From assembly GCA_021794275.1 (NCBI GenBank), contig JAJYRD010000002.1:1-45542 (forward strand): DNA of 45,542 nucleotides, written 5' to 3'. Each line of letters starts with the position of its first letter. The stretch's first letter is position 1. The notes below the pieces were generated by a model. That model was not told where the DNA came from. It ran no database searches and saw nothing but the letters and a program-made list of their open reading frames with translations. Origin of the DNA: Pseudomonadota bacterium (lineage in GTDB: Bacteria; Pseudomonadota; Gammaproteobacteria; Acidiferrobacterales; Acidiferrobacteraceae). This document shows, piece by piece, positions 17,607 through 25,985 of this stretch. The position numbers and the translations under genes were made by a program.

Positions 17607-18515
17607 CTATTTCGCCTCAAGTAACCCAAGTTGCATGACTGTATAGATAACCATGCACATTCCTAGGACCTGGGTCACATCGAGCGTCTCACGGTAAATA
17701 AGAAGGCCAAAGAGGGTGGCGAATACGATCTCTGAGGAGCTGACGATGCCAACCACCGTGCCGCGCATCTTTGTCAGGGAATAATTGAATAAAAACATGG
17801 CAAAACCTTGTACGAAAATACCGGCTACGATGGCGCCGAGGATCATAGATGTGTGGTGCGAAAACAGCGCACCTATTCGACCATCTATAACCATGGAGAC
17901 GGCCGCGAAAAGCGCGAGCACGAGGTTGTATTCCGAGACGGCTCGTAGTGGTGTCGCGATGTCCATCATACGGCGCTTTTGCAGGATGATGTTGCCAGCC
18001 AGGGTAAACGCACTGCCGAGCGCGGCTGCCACCCCCAGTAGCTGGCCTGCCGCGAGCCGCGGCTCAGCCACAAGGGCGCCACCGACGAAACCCAAAGCCG
18101 CGAGACCCAGTTGGCGACGGTCGGGGCGCTCACCAAGAACGACGGGCGCGACCAACTGCACGATCATGGGGCCAAGATAGTGGATGGTTATCACGAGTGC
18201 CAAGGGTAAATGGCGATAGGCGTATATGAGGAGAAGAACGTCGAGAAAAAGATTCAGACCCACCCACAACGACCGCTTTGGTATCGGGAAACGCAAATCG
18301 GCCGAGAAGGCGCGGCTGAACAGATGCCCTGACAGGGCCATGACGAAGATAAGTGCGAGCCCATTGAGGTGGATTGCCCGGGCGACTACGCCCCACGCGC
18401 CGAAGATGGCTTGCGATACCAGGAGGATGAGGGTAGCCGAAAGGGTCTGTTGGCGCGTCTTTGGCGTCATGGCAGGGACGTTATGGCGTTGCACCCGGTC
18501 AGGCATGAAATTCAT
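17607..18515 (-). CDS. EamA-family (DMT) exporter
   Basis: 302 residues with ten hydrophobic helices arranged as two repeats of five, the layout of EamA/RhaT-type drug/metabolite transporters. HLPLALVITIHYLGPMIVQL in the first repeat and VVGIVSSSEIVFATLFGLLI in the second fall where the family's conserved proline/glycine helices lie. Members export amino acids or other small metabolites. The substrate is unknown. The ATG at 18515 follows AAGGTGG closely; an ATG at 18470 would also keep all helices. Confidence 0.82.
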   Translation of the reverse strand: MNFMPDRVQRHNVPAMTPKTRQQTLSATLILLVSQAIFGAWGVVARAIHLNGLALIFVMALSGHLFSRAFSADLRFPIPKRSLWVGLNLFLDVLLLIYAYRHLPLALVITIHYLGPMIVQLVAPVVLGERPDRRQLGLAALGFVGGALVAEPRLAAGQLLGVAAALGSAFTLAGNIILQKRRMMDIATPLRAVSEYNLVLALFAAVSMVIDGRIGALFSHHTSMILGAIVAGIFVQGFAMFLFNYSLTKMRGTVVGIVSSSEIVFATLFGLLIYRETLDVTQVLGMCMVIYTVMQLGLLEAK

Positions 18516-18917
18516 GGCCACCTTACCCTAATTTATCTGCCGTGGCGAACGCCGGTTTCTTGGTGCAGGAGACTCGGCGTCCGTTGCCATGAGAGCGCGT
18601 TTCGCGCGACCGTTTGCGCCACGGGGGGTGGCGGTATTGGGTTTCAGGCGGCGCGAATTGATACTCCGGGTTTCTATCGGGCGTTACCGCCAAATGAACC
18701 GGTGTTAGTCGCGACGGAGATGGTGCCCCACGGTGTCCTATTCCTTGCGTCCGGGAGCGGTCGGCGGGACTCTCGACCGGGAGAGGCGGTTAGAGCCCGC
18801 ACGGCGGCGATAATTCAGGGAGGGGACAGAAGCGGCGCAACGATGATCCGTGCCCGTTGGACGAGGCGTTGGTCCGCCGATCGCTGCCTGCCTCCCGTGG
18901 GGTCCGCCTCTGCGCTG
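18516..18917. other. About 400 bases without a supported gene
   Basis: Long open frames cross this stretch on the plus strand but their composition is that of shadow frames and none shows a domain. I see no hairpin, repeat or RNA signature here. Confidence 0.4.
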
Positions 18918-19235
18918 TCAGTGGTGGTGTCCCTTCACCGCATGCCAGAAGGCGAGCCCTCCGGCCTTGGCCGCATGGCCGATCGCAAGCCCCACATGTT
19001 TGGCCTCGTGGCCGATCGCAAGCCCCACATGCTTGGCTTTGTGGCCCACGTCGCGCGCGGCGGCGCCCAGGCTATGCCCGATGTGGCGCGCATCGTGGTC
19101 GATGTTGGCCGACGCCGGCGGGCTTGCCGCGGCAAGCGCCCCCAAAACGACACTAAGGAGCGCGAGGTGGCGCAGCGCGCCGGCTACGCTGTTCAGCCGA
19201 TCTCTCCAGGAGCTAGATCTGTACGGAATGTGCAT
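18918..19235 (-). CDS. Small exported histidine-rich repeat protein
   Basis: 105 residues. After a charged start (MHIPYRSSSWRDRLN) comes a signal peptide (AGALRHLALLSVVLGALAAA, cleavage near ASA). The mature part, about 60 residues, is built from an 11-residue unit: two near-exact copies of KHVGLAIGHEA flanked by diverged units (RDVGHKA, KAGGLAFWHAV), ending in KGHHH. About one residue in six is His. The periodicity suggests an amphipathic helix in the periplasm with His on one face, so metal or proton binding, or membrane association, is possible. I do not recognise the family. The ATG has no good ribosome site. Confidence 0.6.
   Translation of the reverse strand: MHIPYRSSSWRDRLNSVAGALRHLALLSVVLGALAAASPPASANIDHDARHIGHSLGAAARDVGHKAKHVGLAIGHEAKHVGLAIGHAAKAGGLAFWHAVKGHHH
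18979..19044. repeat. Two tandem 33-base copies inside the histidine-rich gene
   Basis: Copies start CCGATCGCAAGCCCCACATG at 18979 and 19012 and differ at four positions. The 33-base period equals 11 codons, so the DNA repeat encodes the protein repeat, and recent duplication is likely. Confidence 0.85.
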
Positions 19236-19446
19236 GGTGGTTGTAAGGTGAATGATGAGTCGAAGCAAGTGTAGCAGGAATCAGCCGCGACAAGCATAAG
19301 GGGCGGACGCCAAGCCCGCGCGCGACGACCGAAGGGCGCTTGTCGGCCCACCACGGGGCGCTTATCGTACGCCATCGAACGTGCGCGGAAAGGCGCCGCC
19401 GGGTGCCGCTTCCTACTTATGAGGGCCGCAGGGCCAGGAGGATGAT

Positions 19447-20463
19447 ATGTCGGAACCGATCAAGGCATGGGCGGCCTTAGGGCCAGGCCAGCCGTTTGAA
19501 CGCTTTTCCTTCGAACCGGGGCCGCTCAAGGCCGATGAGGTGGAGATCCGCGTCGAGCACTGCGGGGTCTGCCACTCGGATCTTTCCATGTGGGAAAACG
19601 AGTGGGGACACTCGGTCTATCCCTTGGTCGCCGGTCACGAGGTGATAGGCCAGATCGTGGCGCGCGGTCGCGAGGTTCATGGCTTGGTTGATGGCCAGCG
19701 TGTGGGGCTCGGGTGGTTTGCGCGCAGTTGTATGCATTGCAGCCAGTGTCTGCGCGGGGATTTCCACCTCTGCCCGCAGGCCGAGGCCACCATCATAGGG
19801 CGTCATGGCGGCTTCGCCGAGCGGGTGCGCTGCCATTGGGCGTGGGCAATCCCCTTGCCGCAATCCCTGGCATCGTCATCGAGCGGACCACTCTTTTGTG
19901 GGGGGATAACGGTATTCAGTCCCTTGCTGGAGTTCAATGTGCGACCGATCGATCGGGCGGGTGTGGTGGGGATCGGCGGGCTTGGCCATCTGGCACTGAA
20001 ATACCTGCGTGCGTGGGGTTGCGATGTGACGGCCTTCACCTCGCATACGGGGAAGGCCGCGGATCTGGAGGCGATGGGCGCCCATAGGGTCGTCGGGAGC
20101 GGGGACGAACGCGCGATGGCGGATCTCGCCGGGTCCCTGGATCTCCTTATCGTCGCCACGAACGCAGTCTTGGATTGGCCGCGCTACCTCTCGACGCTTG
20201 CGCCACGGGGGCGCCTCCATTTCGTCGGTGCCGTCCTGGAGCCGCTCAACATTCCGGCGTTTGGCCTCATTTCAGGACAAAAGTCGGTATCTGGATCGCC
20301 GCTCGGGCGCATAAGCACTGTCAAACATATGCTGACCTTTTCCGAGCGGCACGACATCGCCCCCATGGTCGAGCATTTCCCCATGAGCCGCGTCAATGAG
20401 GCGCTCGCGCACCTGCGTTCCGGAAAGGCTCGCTACCGCATCGTTCTTGATGCGGACTTTTGA
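19447..20463 (+). CDS. Zinc-dependent alcohol/aldehyde dehydrogenase (YahK/CAD-like)
   Basis: A 338-residue medium-chain dehydrogenase. Catalytic zinc ligands: Cys in HCGVCHSD (about residue 40) and GHEVIGQI (His-Glu at about 62-63). The structural zinc lobe has four Cys in CMHCSQCLRGDFHLC. The cofactor loop is GIGGLGHLALKYLRAWG (about 177-193). The domain order and length fit the cinnamyl-alcohol/YahK branch, usually NADPH-dependent aldehyde reductases in the cytosol. The ATG follows AGGAGGATGAT. It stands alone; luxR begins 182 bases downstream on the same strand. Confidence 0.9.
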   Translation: MSEPIKAWAALGPGQPFERFSFEPGPLKADEVEIRVEHCGVCHSDLSMWENEWGHSVYPLVAGHEVIGQIVARGREVHGLVDGQRVGLGWFARSCMHCSQCLRGDFHLCPQAEATIIGRHGGFAERVRCHWAWAIPLPQSLASSSSGPLFCGGITVFSPLLEFNVRPIDRAGVVGIGGLGHLALKYLRAWGCDVTAFTSHTGKAADLEAMGAHRVVGSGDERAMADLAGSLDLLIVATNAVLDWPRYLSTLAPRGRLHFVGAVLEPLNIPAFGLISGQKSVSGSPLGRISTVKHMLTFSERHDIAPMVEHFPMSRVNEALAHLRSGKARYRIVLDADF

Positions 20464-20645
20464 AGACCGCCTTATGCGTTCATGTTTGCTTTGTCCAATA
20501 ATGGAATTGGACTCAGTATAAATCTGGTTGGATGTATGGAAGCCAAAGCCTTGCCCGTCTCCTGGGTGGATGATAATGTAAAACACCTCCGCGGCAGGAA
20601 TCCGTTGAGCGGCTTGCGGGTAGACCAGGGTAGGGCTTCCGAAAT

Positions 20646-21419
20646 ATGCGCAAAAGGCTCACGCGTCTGTCGAGACCGGATCTTCTGAACCTTGCCGAAC
20701 TGTCCCACGCGACGGCGAAGACGGCAAGCCTCGAGGGTGCGACTGCGCTTTTTCGGGCGGTCGATGCGCTGTTGCCTGTCCGCGGCGCAGTATGGGTGCT
20801 GGCGCGATGGGATGCGAATGGCGAAATGCGCGGCGTGCATCAAGTCCTCAACTTCGGATACCCGCCCGAGTGGCTCGCCCTGTATCGCGAGCGGCGCTAT
20901 GAGCGGGTGGACCCGGTCCTTAGGGGCTACCGTAGCGGCAACCGTATCCAGCTTTGGTCGCAGGCCTTCCGGAGGGCGCGATCGGCGGGTGAGCAGTCCT
21001 TCGTGGACGCCTGTATGGCCTTCGACCTTCGCGAGGGCATGACGGCGGGTGTGGACGGGACGAAAGGCTTTGGGAGCGTCCTGTCCTTCTGGGGAGGCGA
21101 TCTCGGACGCACTGCGCGACACCGCATCGTGATTGAGTTTCTGGCGCCGGCGTTTCACGACCTCCTGATCAGGCTCATGGCGGCCGCCCCGACCGGGGAC
21201 TCCCACGAGACCGAGAAGACTTTGACTCGGCGCGAACGCCAGACGCTTTACTGGGCCGGTTTCGGCAAGACGACGTGGGAGATCGGTCGCATTGTCGGCA
21301 TCAGCGAACGCACTGTCATGTTTCATCTCGGCAACGCGATGGGGAAGCTGAACGCGCGTAATCGCGCCCAGGCGATCGCCAAGGCCGCGCAGTGCGGGCT
21401 ATTGGACCATCCCCCTTGA
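20646..21419 (+). CDS. LuxR-type quorum-sensing regulator
   Basis: 257 residues. The N-terminal autoinducer-binding domain keeps the ligand residues: Trp and Tyr in PPEWLALYRER, Asp-Pro in ERVDPVL, Trp in IQLWSQ and the Gly near EGMTAGV. The C-terminal LuxR helix-turn-helix reads LTRRERQTLYWAGFGKTTWE, then IGRIVGISERTVMFHL. It binds acyl-homoserine lactone and activates promoters with lux boxes. It faces the luxI gene tail to tail with a 104-base overlap of coding frames. The palindrome-like CCAAT-6-ATTGG at 20495-20510 lies in its upstream gap. The ATG at 20646 has only a weak ribosome site. Confidence 0.9.
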   Translation: MRKRLTRLSRPDLLNLAELSHATAKTASLEGATALFRAVDALLPVRGAVWVLARWDANGEMRGVHQVLNFGYPPEWLALYRERRYERVDPVLRGYRSGNRIQLWSQAFRRARSAGEQSFVDACMAFDLREGMTAGVDGTKGFGSVLSFWGGDLGRTARHRIVIEFLAPAFHDLLIRLMAAAPTGDSHETEKTLTRRERQTLYWAGFGKTTWEIGRIVGISERTVMFHLGNAMGKLNARNRAQAIAKAAQCGLLDHPP

Positions 21420-22029
21420 GCCACGCGCCAAAGGGCGTAGGGCGCGCGTCGGTCAGGCGCTCGAAGAGGGCGCGATCGAGCAAGGCCGCGACGGCGGGCG
21501 GGCCCTCGCCAAAACGATATGGTGGACCCAAGGGAATGCAAGGGAGCCCGCGGTGGCACAGGTGTTGGAGAAACCTCTCCTCGACTACGATATAAAGGAA
21601 ACGCACGCCAAAGGCGCATGACCAGCGATAAATGGCCTTATAGAGCAGGCTTGCTATCGGTGTGGCGCCAGAGGTCCGTGTCCCTTGTGGGAGCGTGGTG
21701 AGGCGCGTGACCTCGGCGGTGTCCGGGCCCTTGCGCACGCGGTATCCGGGTTGCAGGAGGGCGCGGAAATCCTCTTCGAGCATGAACGGACGTTCCGGCG
21801 GGATGAGCCGCGCGAGCCCTAGAAGCTGTCCGTCATCCGCAAAGACGCCCAGGGTCGTCGAGCCAGGGTCATAACGGTCCCGTTCGCGCCCATCCGGGCA
21901 CGCGGGTACCCAGCCCAGTTTTTGGCAATAGACGGCGTGCCGCAGCCGGAACGCCTGCTCGCGTTCCTCGCAGGTTTCGACAACGCGGATCGTGTATCCG
22001 CCTTCGCGGAAGGGGGTCATCTCGGCCAT
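21316..22029 (-). CDS. LuxI-type acyl-homoserine lactone synthase
   Basis: 237 residues. The LuxI invariant set can be followed: Arg in FRLRHAVY, Trp in KLGWVP, Glu-Asp-Asp in RERDRYDP, Arg in LGLARLI, Phe in PFMLEEDF, and Glu/Arg in AEVTRL. The usual Phe before the Trp is Tyr. The enzyme makes N-acyl-homoserine lactone from SAM and acyl-ACP. The ATG at 22029 has GAAGGAAAG at ideal spacing, better than upstream starts. The core ends near the Arg-rich tail; the last 34 codons lie over the 3' end of luxR and look like a read-through extension, since the family is usually about 200 residues long. An exosortase-type acyltransferase is the other possibility, but the luxR partner and the lux box argue against it. 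Confidence 0.82.
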   Translation of the reverse strand: MAEMTPFREGGYTIRVVETCEEREQAFRLRHAVYCQKLGWVPACPDGRERDRYDPGSTTLGVFADDGQLLGLARLIPPERPFMLEEDFRALLQPGYRVRKGPDTAEVTRLTTLPQGTRTSGATPIASLLYKAIYRWSCAFGVRFLYIVVEERFLQHLCHRGLPCIPLGPPYRFGEGPPAVAALLDRALFERLTDARPTPFGAWLKGDGPIARTARPWRSPGRDYARSASPSRCRDET

Positions 22030-22057
22030 TGCGCTTTCCTTCGCTTGGGAGGCGACA

Positions 22058-22104
22058 GAAATAGCGCAAATCAGGCGACGGAGTACCTGTCGATTTATGT
22101 AGGT
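22058..22104 (-). promoter_or_regulatory. lux box and promoter of luxI
   Basis: ACCTGTCGATTTATGTAGGT (22085-22104) is a 20-base dyad with ACCT/AGGT ends, the length and ends of the classical lux box. On the minus strand it is followed after 21 bases by TATTTC (22063-22058), a fair -10. That places the box over the -35 position, as in LuxR-activated class II promoters. No good -35 is present, as expected for an activated promoter. Positive feedback of LuxR on luxI is the natural reading. Confidence 0.68.
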
Positions 22105-22136
22105 TTGAGATTCGCCTATGGGAAAATCCCGGGCGC

Positions 22137-22244
22137 TTGACATCCTCCTCACCCTGAAGGGTGAGGATTCCTTCCTGCCAACAGCGGCCCGACCTCAGCC
22201 ACTTCGATTGCCCGGTCTCTTTTGGGACCGCGCAACTCTCCCGC
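22137..22244 (-). ncRNA. Right end of tnpB element; probable omega-RNA 3' part with terminal hairpin
   Basis: Downstream of tnpB the minus strand ends in the hairpin CCTCACCC-TTCA-GGGTGAGG (22166-22147) followed by AGGATGTCAAG. That is the usual right end of IS200/IS605-group elements. In these, the 3' part of the tnpB transcript plus this non-coding end forms the omega RNA that guides TnpB. The 5' limit of the RNA, probably inside the coding region, cannot be set by eye. Confidence 0.55.
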
Positions 22245-23452
22245 TTACGCGGCAGAACAGGCTACCCCGGCGTGCCCCGCCGTTGATTGCCATCCCCTTG
22301 CGAGAATGTTCTTCGCCGCGTTCACGTCGGCATGGTCTCTGTGACCACAGTGCTGACAGTGAAACGTGGCTTGCGTGACGCGATTGCGCGCATCCACCGC
22401 TCCGCACACCGCGCACCCTTGCGAGGTATATTCCGGCGGCACCAGAAGCAACATCCCGCCGCGCCACGAGAGCTTATACTCCAGAAAACGGCGCAGCAGG
22501 CCCCATCCCTGGTCGAGGATGGCTTTATTGAGCCCCGCCTTTTGCCGGACGTTGCGTCCCGGTTGTTCGACAGTGCCACGGGCGGACGCCGTCGTATTCC
22601 GGACCTTCAGGTCTTCAAGCACCACCACCGCGTGGTTTTGGCTGATGGTGGTGCTGATCTGATGGAGGACGGTTTTCCGCGCTTCGGCGATCTTCTGGTG
22701 CAATCGCGTGATTTTGGCCTTCTGTTTCTTCCAGTTGACCGAGAACTTCACCTTATGCGCGAGCCGTCTTTGCTCCCGCGCCAGTGTCTTTTGGTGCTCA
22801 CGGTACGAAGCGACCGGCAGGAACATCGTGCCGTCCGACAACGTAAGTAGGTGCGCGACCCCCCGATCACCGCCCACGGTGGTGGTGGCCGGATGCACCG
22901 GATCGGCGATCTCCTTCTCGACCTGGAGGGCCGCATACCAGTGTCCGCCGGCGCGGCTGACCGTGACATTACGGATTTCACCACCGATGATGCACGACTT
23001 GCGAAACTTCACCCAGCCGATGCGCGGCAGGAAGATTGTGGGGAGCACCAGCCGGCCGTCTCCATCGTAGCGGCACAGATCGATCCGGATCTGCTCCGGG
23101 TCTGGATAGCGCATGCTGTCGTGGCGCCCCTTCCTTTTGAACACCGGGAATCGCTTGGGGCTCTTCTTGTCGAAGGCGTCTTGAGCGCGCGGTCCAGAAA
23201 CTTCAAGGCCCATTGCTGCGGATGGGTGGGCGAGTCGGCCAGGAAGCCGAAGGCGTCCGAGTTGCGCCAAGTGGTCAGGCACCTGGCCATATCCCCGTAG
23301 GACAATAGGCCGCAACCATGATCGAGATAGGATTTCTGAATGGCTAAAGCGCGATTCCAGACGAAGCGCACACAACCGACCGCCCGGGCTAGGTGGTTTT
23401 CCTGTTCCAGCGTGGGTTCCAGTCGATAGCGAACGGCTTTGCGGATGAGCAT
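22245..23452 (-). pseudogene. tnpB: RNA-guided nuclease TnpB with one frameshift
   Basis: From an ATG at 23452 the N-terminal part MLIRKAVRYRLEPTLEQENH runs in one frame to HPQQWALKFLDRALK. The rest, from DAFDKKSPKRFPVFKRKG onward, is in another frame. A single missing base near 23179-23182 would restore a protein of about 403 residues. The second part keeps the RuvC residues: Asp in VGGDRGVAHLL, Glu in VVLEDLKV and Asp in HADVNAAKNIL. It also keeps the zinc-ribbon pairs CAVC and CQHC. So only the frameshift inactivates it, unless it is a sequencing error or is recoded. No tnpA accompanies it. Confidence 0.85.
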
Positions 23453-23539
23453 ATACGGTATTGTAGGGTAGGCTCTAGCGAATACAAGGCTCAGGCGGGC
23501 GCGGCCGCATCGAGCCGCCTCCCTGCCGCGCTCTTACCC

Positions 23540-23561
23540 TCCCCCCCTAAACGGGGAGGTT
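23540..23561. repeat. Hairpin between tnpB element and MFS gene
   Basis: CCTCCCC ... GGGGAGG with an eight-base loop lies just beyond the MFS stop. It resembles the end hairpins of IS605-type elements and could be a relic end, or serve as terminator of the MFS gene; no U-run follows on the minus strand. Confidence 0.4.
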
Positions 23562-23575
23562 TGCCGCGCACTGGA

Positions 23576-25138
23576 TCAAGGGCCTTGCGAGGGCCTTTCT
23601 GAGGAGCGGCTGGCGGGTGGCGCATCGGTTGGGGTCCGGGCAGCGCCGTTCGGTGTGGGCGGGGACGTCTCGGTCGGTGCGAAGCTTAATGGGGTGGCAA
23701 GCGCCTCGAGCGAGCGGCCTTCGCCGGCGAATCCCCAGGCAATCTCGGCGGCGGCGCCAAGCAGCATGAGGATCGCGGCCAGGAGGTAGCCCCAGAACAC
23801 CTCCGTTCGGGAACCCGAGGCTATGAGGACCGCGAACAGGGCGGGGGCAAGGACGCCGCCCGCAGCGGTGCCGAGGGAGTAGAAGAGCGCGATGGCGCGT
23901 GCGCGGATCTCGAGCGGGAAGGCCTCGCTCACCGTGAGGTAGGCGGCGCTCGCCCCGGCCGACGCGAGAAAGAATATCGCGGCCCAGGCCAGTGTTTGCG
24001 ACACGGCAGTCAGGGCGTCGGCGCGAAACAGCCAGGCTGCGGCAATCATGAAGAGGCCCGACAGGCCATAGGTCACGGTTATCATGGGGCGGCGCCCGAT
24101 GGTGTCGAAGAAACGCGCGAGCACTGCGGCGCCCAGGAAATTGCTTATGGTGAACGGGAGCAGATACAGGCCCACGCTTGCCGCCGGGACCCGGTCGAAG
24201 CGGTTCAGCACGAGGCCGTAGGTGAAAAAGAAGGCGTTATAGAAAAAGGCCTGGGCGAGCATGAGGACCGCCCCCAGGGCGGCCCGCCGCGGATAGCGTG
24301 TGACGATGATGCGCGCGGCGCCGAGCAGGCCGCGCTGGCGAGGAGGAGCGCCTCCGGCATGCGTGTCCGCCGCCTGCGGGCGACGGGCAGGTCTCGTGAC
24401 CCGTGCGTGGCGCTCGATCTCGGTAAGTATCCGTTCGGCCTCATGGGCCTGCCCGTGGGCCAGGAGCCAGCGCGGGCTTTCCGGGATCTGGCGGCGCATG
24501 ATAAGCGCAATCAGGCCGAGCGCTGCGCCAAGCCCGAAGGCTAGGCGCCAGGCGATGGACGAGGCGATGAGCGGGGACCCGAGGAGCGCTGCGCTCAACA
24601 GGGCAGCAGCCGCCGCGCCGAGCCAAAAGCTGCCGTTTATCAGTATGTCCAGGCGCCCGCGACGGCTCGCCGGGACGAGCTCCTGGATGGCCGAATTGAT
24701 TGCGCTGTATTCCCCGCCTATGCCTGCGCCCGTGAGAAAACGCCAGAATGCGAGGCTCGCAAAGCCCTGCGCAAGCCCGGAGGCGGCCGTCGCCACGATG
24801 TAGAGCGCAAGAGTTACCGTAAACAGCCGCTTGCGCCCGCTGCGGTCGGCGAGCGCTCCGAAGAACAGGCTCCCGAGGACCGCGCCTGCGAGGTAGCTGC
24901 TCGCGAGGAGGCCGATCTCCCGCGTCGAGAGCCCAAGCGCGAAGTGATGCGCAAGCAAGGGGGCGAGGGAGCCGACGAGCGTCACTTCGAGGCCATCGAG
25001 TACCCATGTGACGCCGAGCGCGAGGATGAGTCGTCGGTGAAACCGGGACCAGGGGAGCGCATCGAGCCTGCGCGCGATGTCCAGGCCTAATGTCGTGGAT
25101 GAAGGGCTTGCCGATGACTCGACTACTCCTCGTGGCAT
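23576..25138 (-). CDS. MFS transporter, sugar-porter/metabolite:H+ symporter type
   Basis: 520 residues with twelve hydrophobic helices. Between helices 2 and 3, GALADRSGRKRLF is the MFS motif (GxLaDrxGRkr); after helix 6 comes PESPRWLLAHGQAHEAERIL, the sugar-porter style PESPRWL block, and FFDTIGRRPMI repeats the motif in the second half. GAGIGGEYSAINSAIQELVP in helix 4-5 fits the SV2/metabolite symporter branch. The substrate is unknown. The C-terminal 45 residues are Pro/Thr/Ser-rich and probably cytoplasmic. The ATG at 25138 has CAGGAG five bases upstream; longer frames lack both this and similarity. Confidence 0.87.
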   Translation of the reverse strand: MPRGVVESSASPSSTTLGLDIARRLDALPWSRFHRRLILALGVTWVLDGLEVTLVGSLAPLLAHHFALGLSTREIGLLASSYLAGAVLGSLFFGALADRSGRKRLFTVTLALYIVATAASGLAQGFASLAFWRFLTGAGIGGEYSAINSAIQELVPASRRGRLDILINGSFWLGAAAAALLSAALLGSPLIASSIAWRLAFGLGAALGLIALIMRRQIPESPRWLLAHGQAHEAERILTEIERHARVTRPARRPQAADTHAGGAPPRQRGLLGAARIIVTRYPRRAALGAVLMLAQAFFYNAFFFTYGLVLNRFDRVPAASVGLYLLPFTISNFLGAAVLARFFDTIGRRPMITVTYGLSGLFMIAAAWLFRADALTAVSQTLAWAAIFFLASAGASAAYLTVSEAFPLEIRARAIALFYSLGTAAGGVLAPALFAVLIASGSRTEVFWGYLLAAILMLLGAAAEIAWGFAGEGRSLEALATPLSFAPTETSPPTPNGAARTPTDAPPASRSSERPSQGP

Positions 25139-25625
25139 GGCATCTCCTGGGGCCGTTCTGCATGGCGCGGGATCCAGCTCTTTCGTACGGAGCATTCCCC
25201 GTAAATCAACCCGCACCCGAAGTCGCAGGCTTTGTTCTGGAGAACACGGCGATGCCGCGTTCACCGAATATGCCGGAGGTTACCACGGAGCCGGGCCTTT
25301 CGGTCCAACGGATTTCCCGGTCGGGCGACAGAGGTCACCGAGTCGTGCCGCAAGACCCCCATCCCGTGCGTCTGTCTCAAGGTCTCCGACTGGCGCAGCC
25401 ACTCGCTCAAGCCACTATGCCCCGCGGGGGATACGGGCGTCCTGGACGATTCCGCGCAATTCCTCTTGTGACCGAAGTCGCGGACTTCCTGGCGGAGGGA
25501 CTGTGAGGCTTTTGCATGCCCTCGGGTTTTGGTCGTCCCAGGTCTCGCGTTGCGCGAAGAGGAGAGCGGAAGACCCGTCGCGCGGCTCCGGGACAAGGAC
25601 GCCTCTTTGTCGTTAGAATGGCGCC
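25139..25625. other. About 490 bases without a supported gene
   Basis: Open frames exist on both strands (for example 25261-25596 minus) but none shows a domain, a good ribosome site at its start, or membrane/signal character. It must contain the promoter of the MFS gene and that of the cupin. A decayed element is possible; I could not recognise one. Confidence 0.4.
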
Positions 25626-25985
25626 ATGGATATCCCGAAATGTAATCCGCGCGCGGCGTATGTGACGAAGGATGGGTCGGAGATCCGCGAGCTATGGCAT
25701 CCGGACCATCACGGCGCGGGCGCGATGAGCCTTGCGCGGGCGACAGTCGCCCCCAACGAGCAGACGCGCCTGCATAGGCACGTCTGCTCTGAAGAGATCT
25801 ATCATGTCCTGAGCGGATCCGGCGTTATGGACCTTGGATCTGAGCGTTTCGGGCTTCACGCCGGGGATACCGTCCGTATACCACCGGGGGTGGCGCATCG
25901 CGTTTGTGCCTCGTCTTGGGCCTCGCTTGTCATCTTGTGTTGTTGTACGCCCCCCTACCGCCATGACGACACCGAAATCCTCTAA
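25626..25985 (+). CDS. Single-domain cupin protein
   Basis: 119 residues forming one cupin barrel. Motif 1 reads TRLHRHVCSEEIYHVLSGSG (about 49-68), with the two His and Glu metal ligands, and motif 2 GDTVRIPPGVAHRV (about 81-94) with the third His. So a metal site is intact. The C-terminus has an unusual Cys run (LCCCTPP). Such small cupins bind sugars or small acids or act as isomerases or dioxygenases; the substrate cannot be inferred. It overlaps the next frame by 23 bases, so the two are probably translated together. Confidence 0.85.
   Translation: MDIPKCNPRAAYVTKDGSEIRELWHPDHHGAGAMSLARATVAPNEQTRLHRHVCSEEIYHVLSGSGVMDLGSERFGLHAGDTVRIPPGVAHRVCASSWASLVILCCCTPPYRHDDTEIL

Noticed and set aside
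18979-19044. 33-base repeat as CRISPR repeat
   Set aside because: Copies are directly adjacent without spacers and encode the protein repeat.
18369-19274. 301-codon plus-strand open frame
   Set aside because: It runs antisense to the EamA gene start and the histidine-rich gene, with shadow composition and no domain.
20495-20510. CCAAT-6-ATTGG dyad as a second lux box
   Set aside because: The length and ends do not fit a lux box; it may be another operator or chance.
21316-22029. PEP-CTERM/exosortase-associated acyltransferase in place of LuxI
   Set aside because: Sequence alone is ambiguous, but the LuxR partner and lux box favour an AHL synthase.
25090-25506. Plus-strand open frame of 138 codons
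   Set aside because: It starts inside the MFS gene, and its signal-like start is the reverse of that coding region; no similarity seen.
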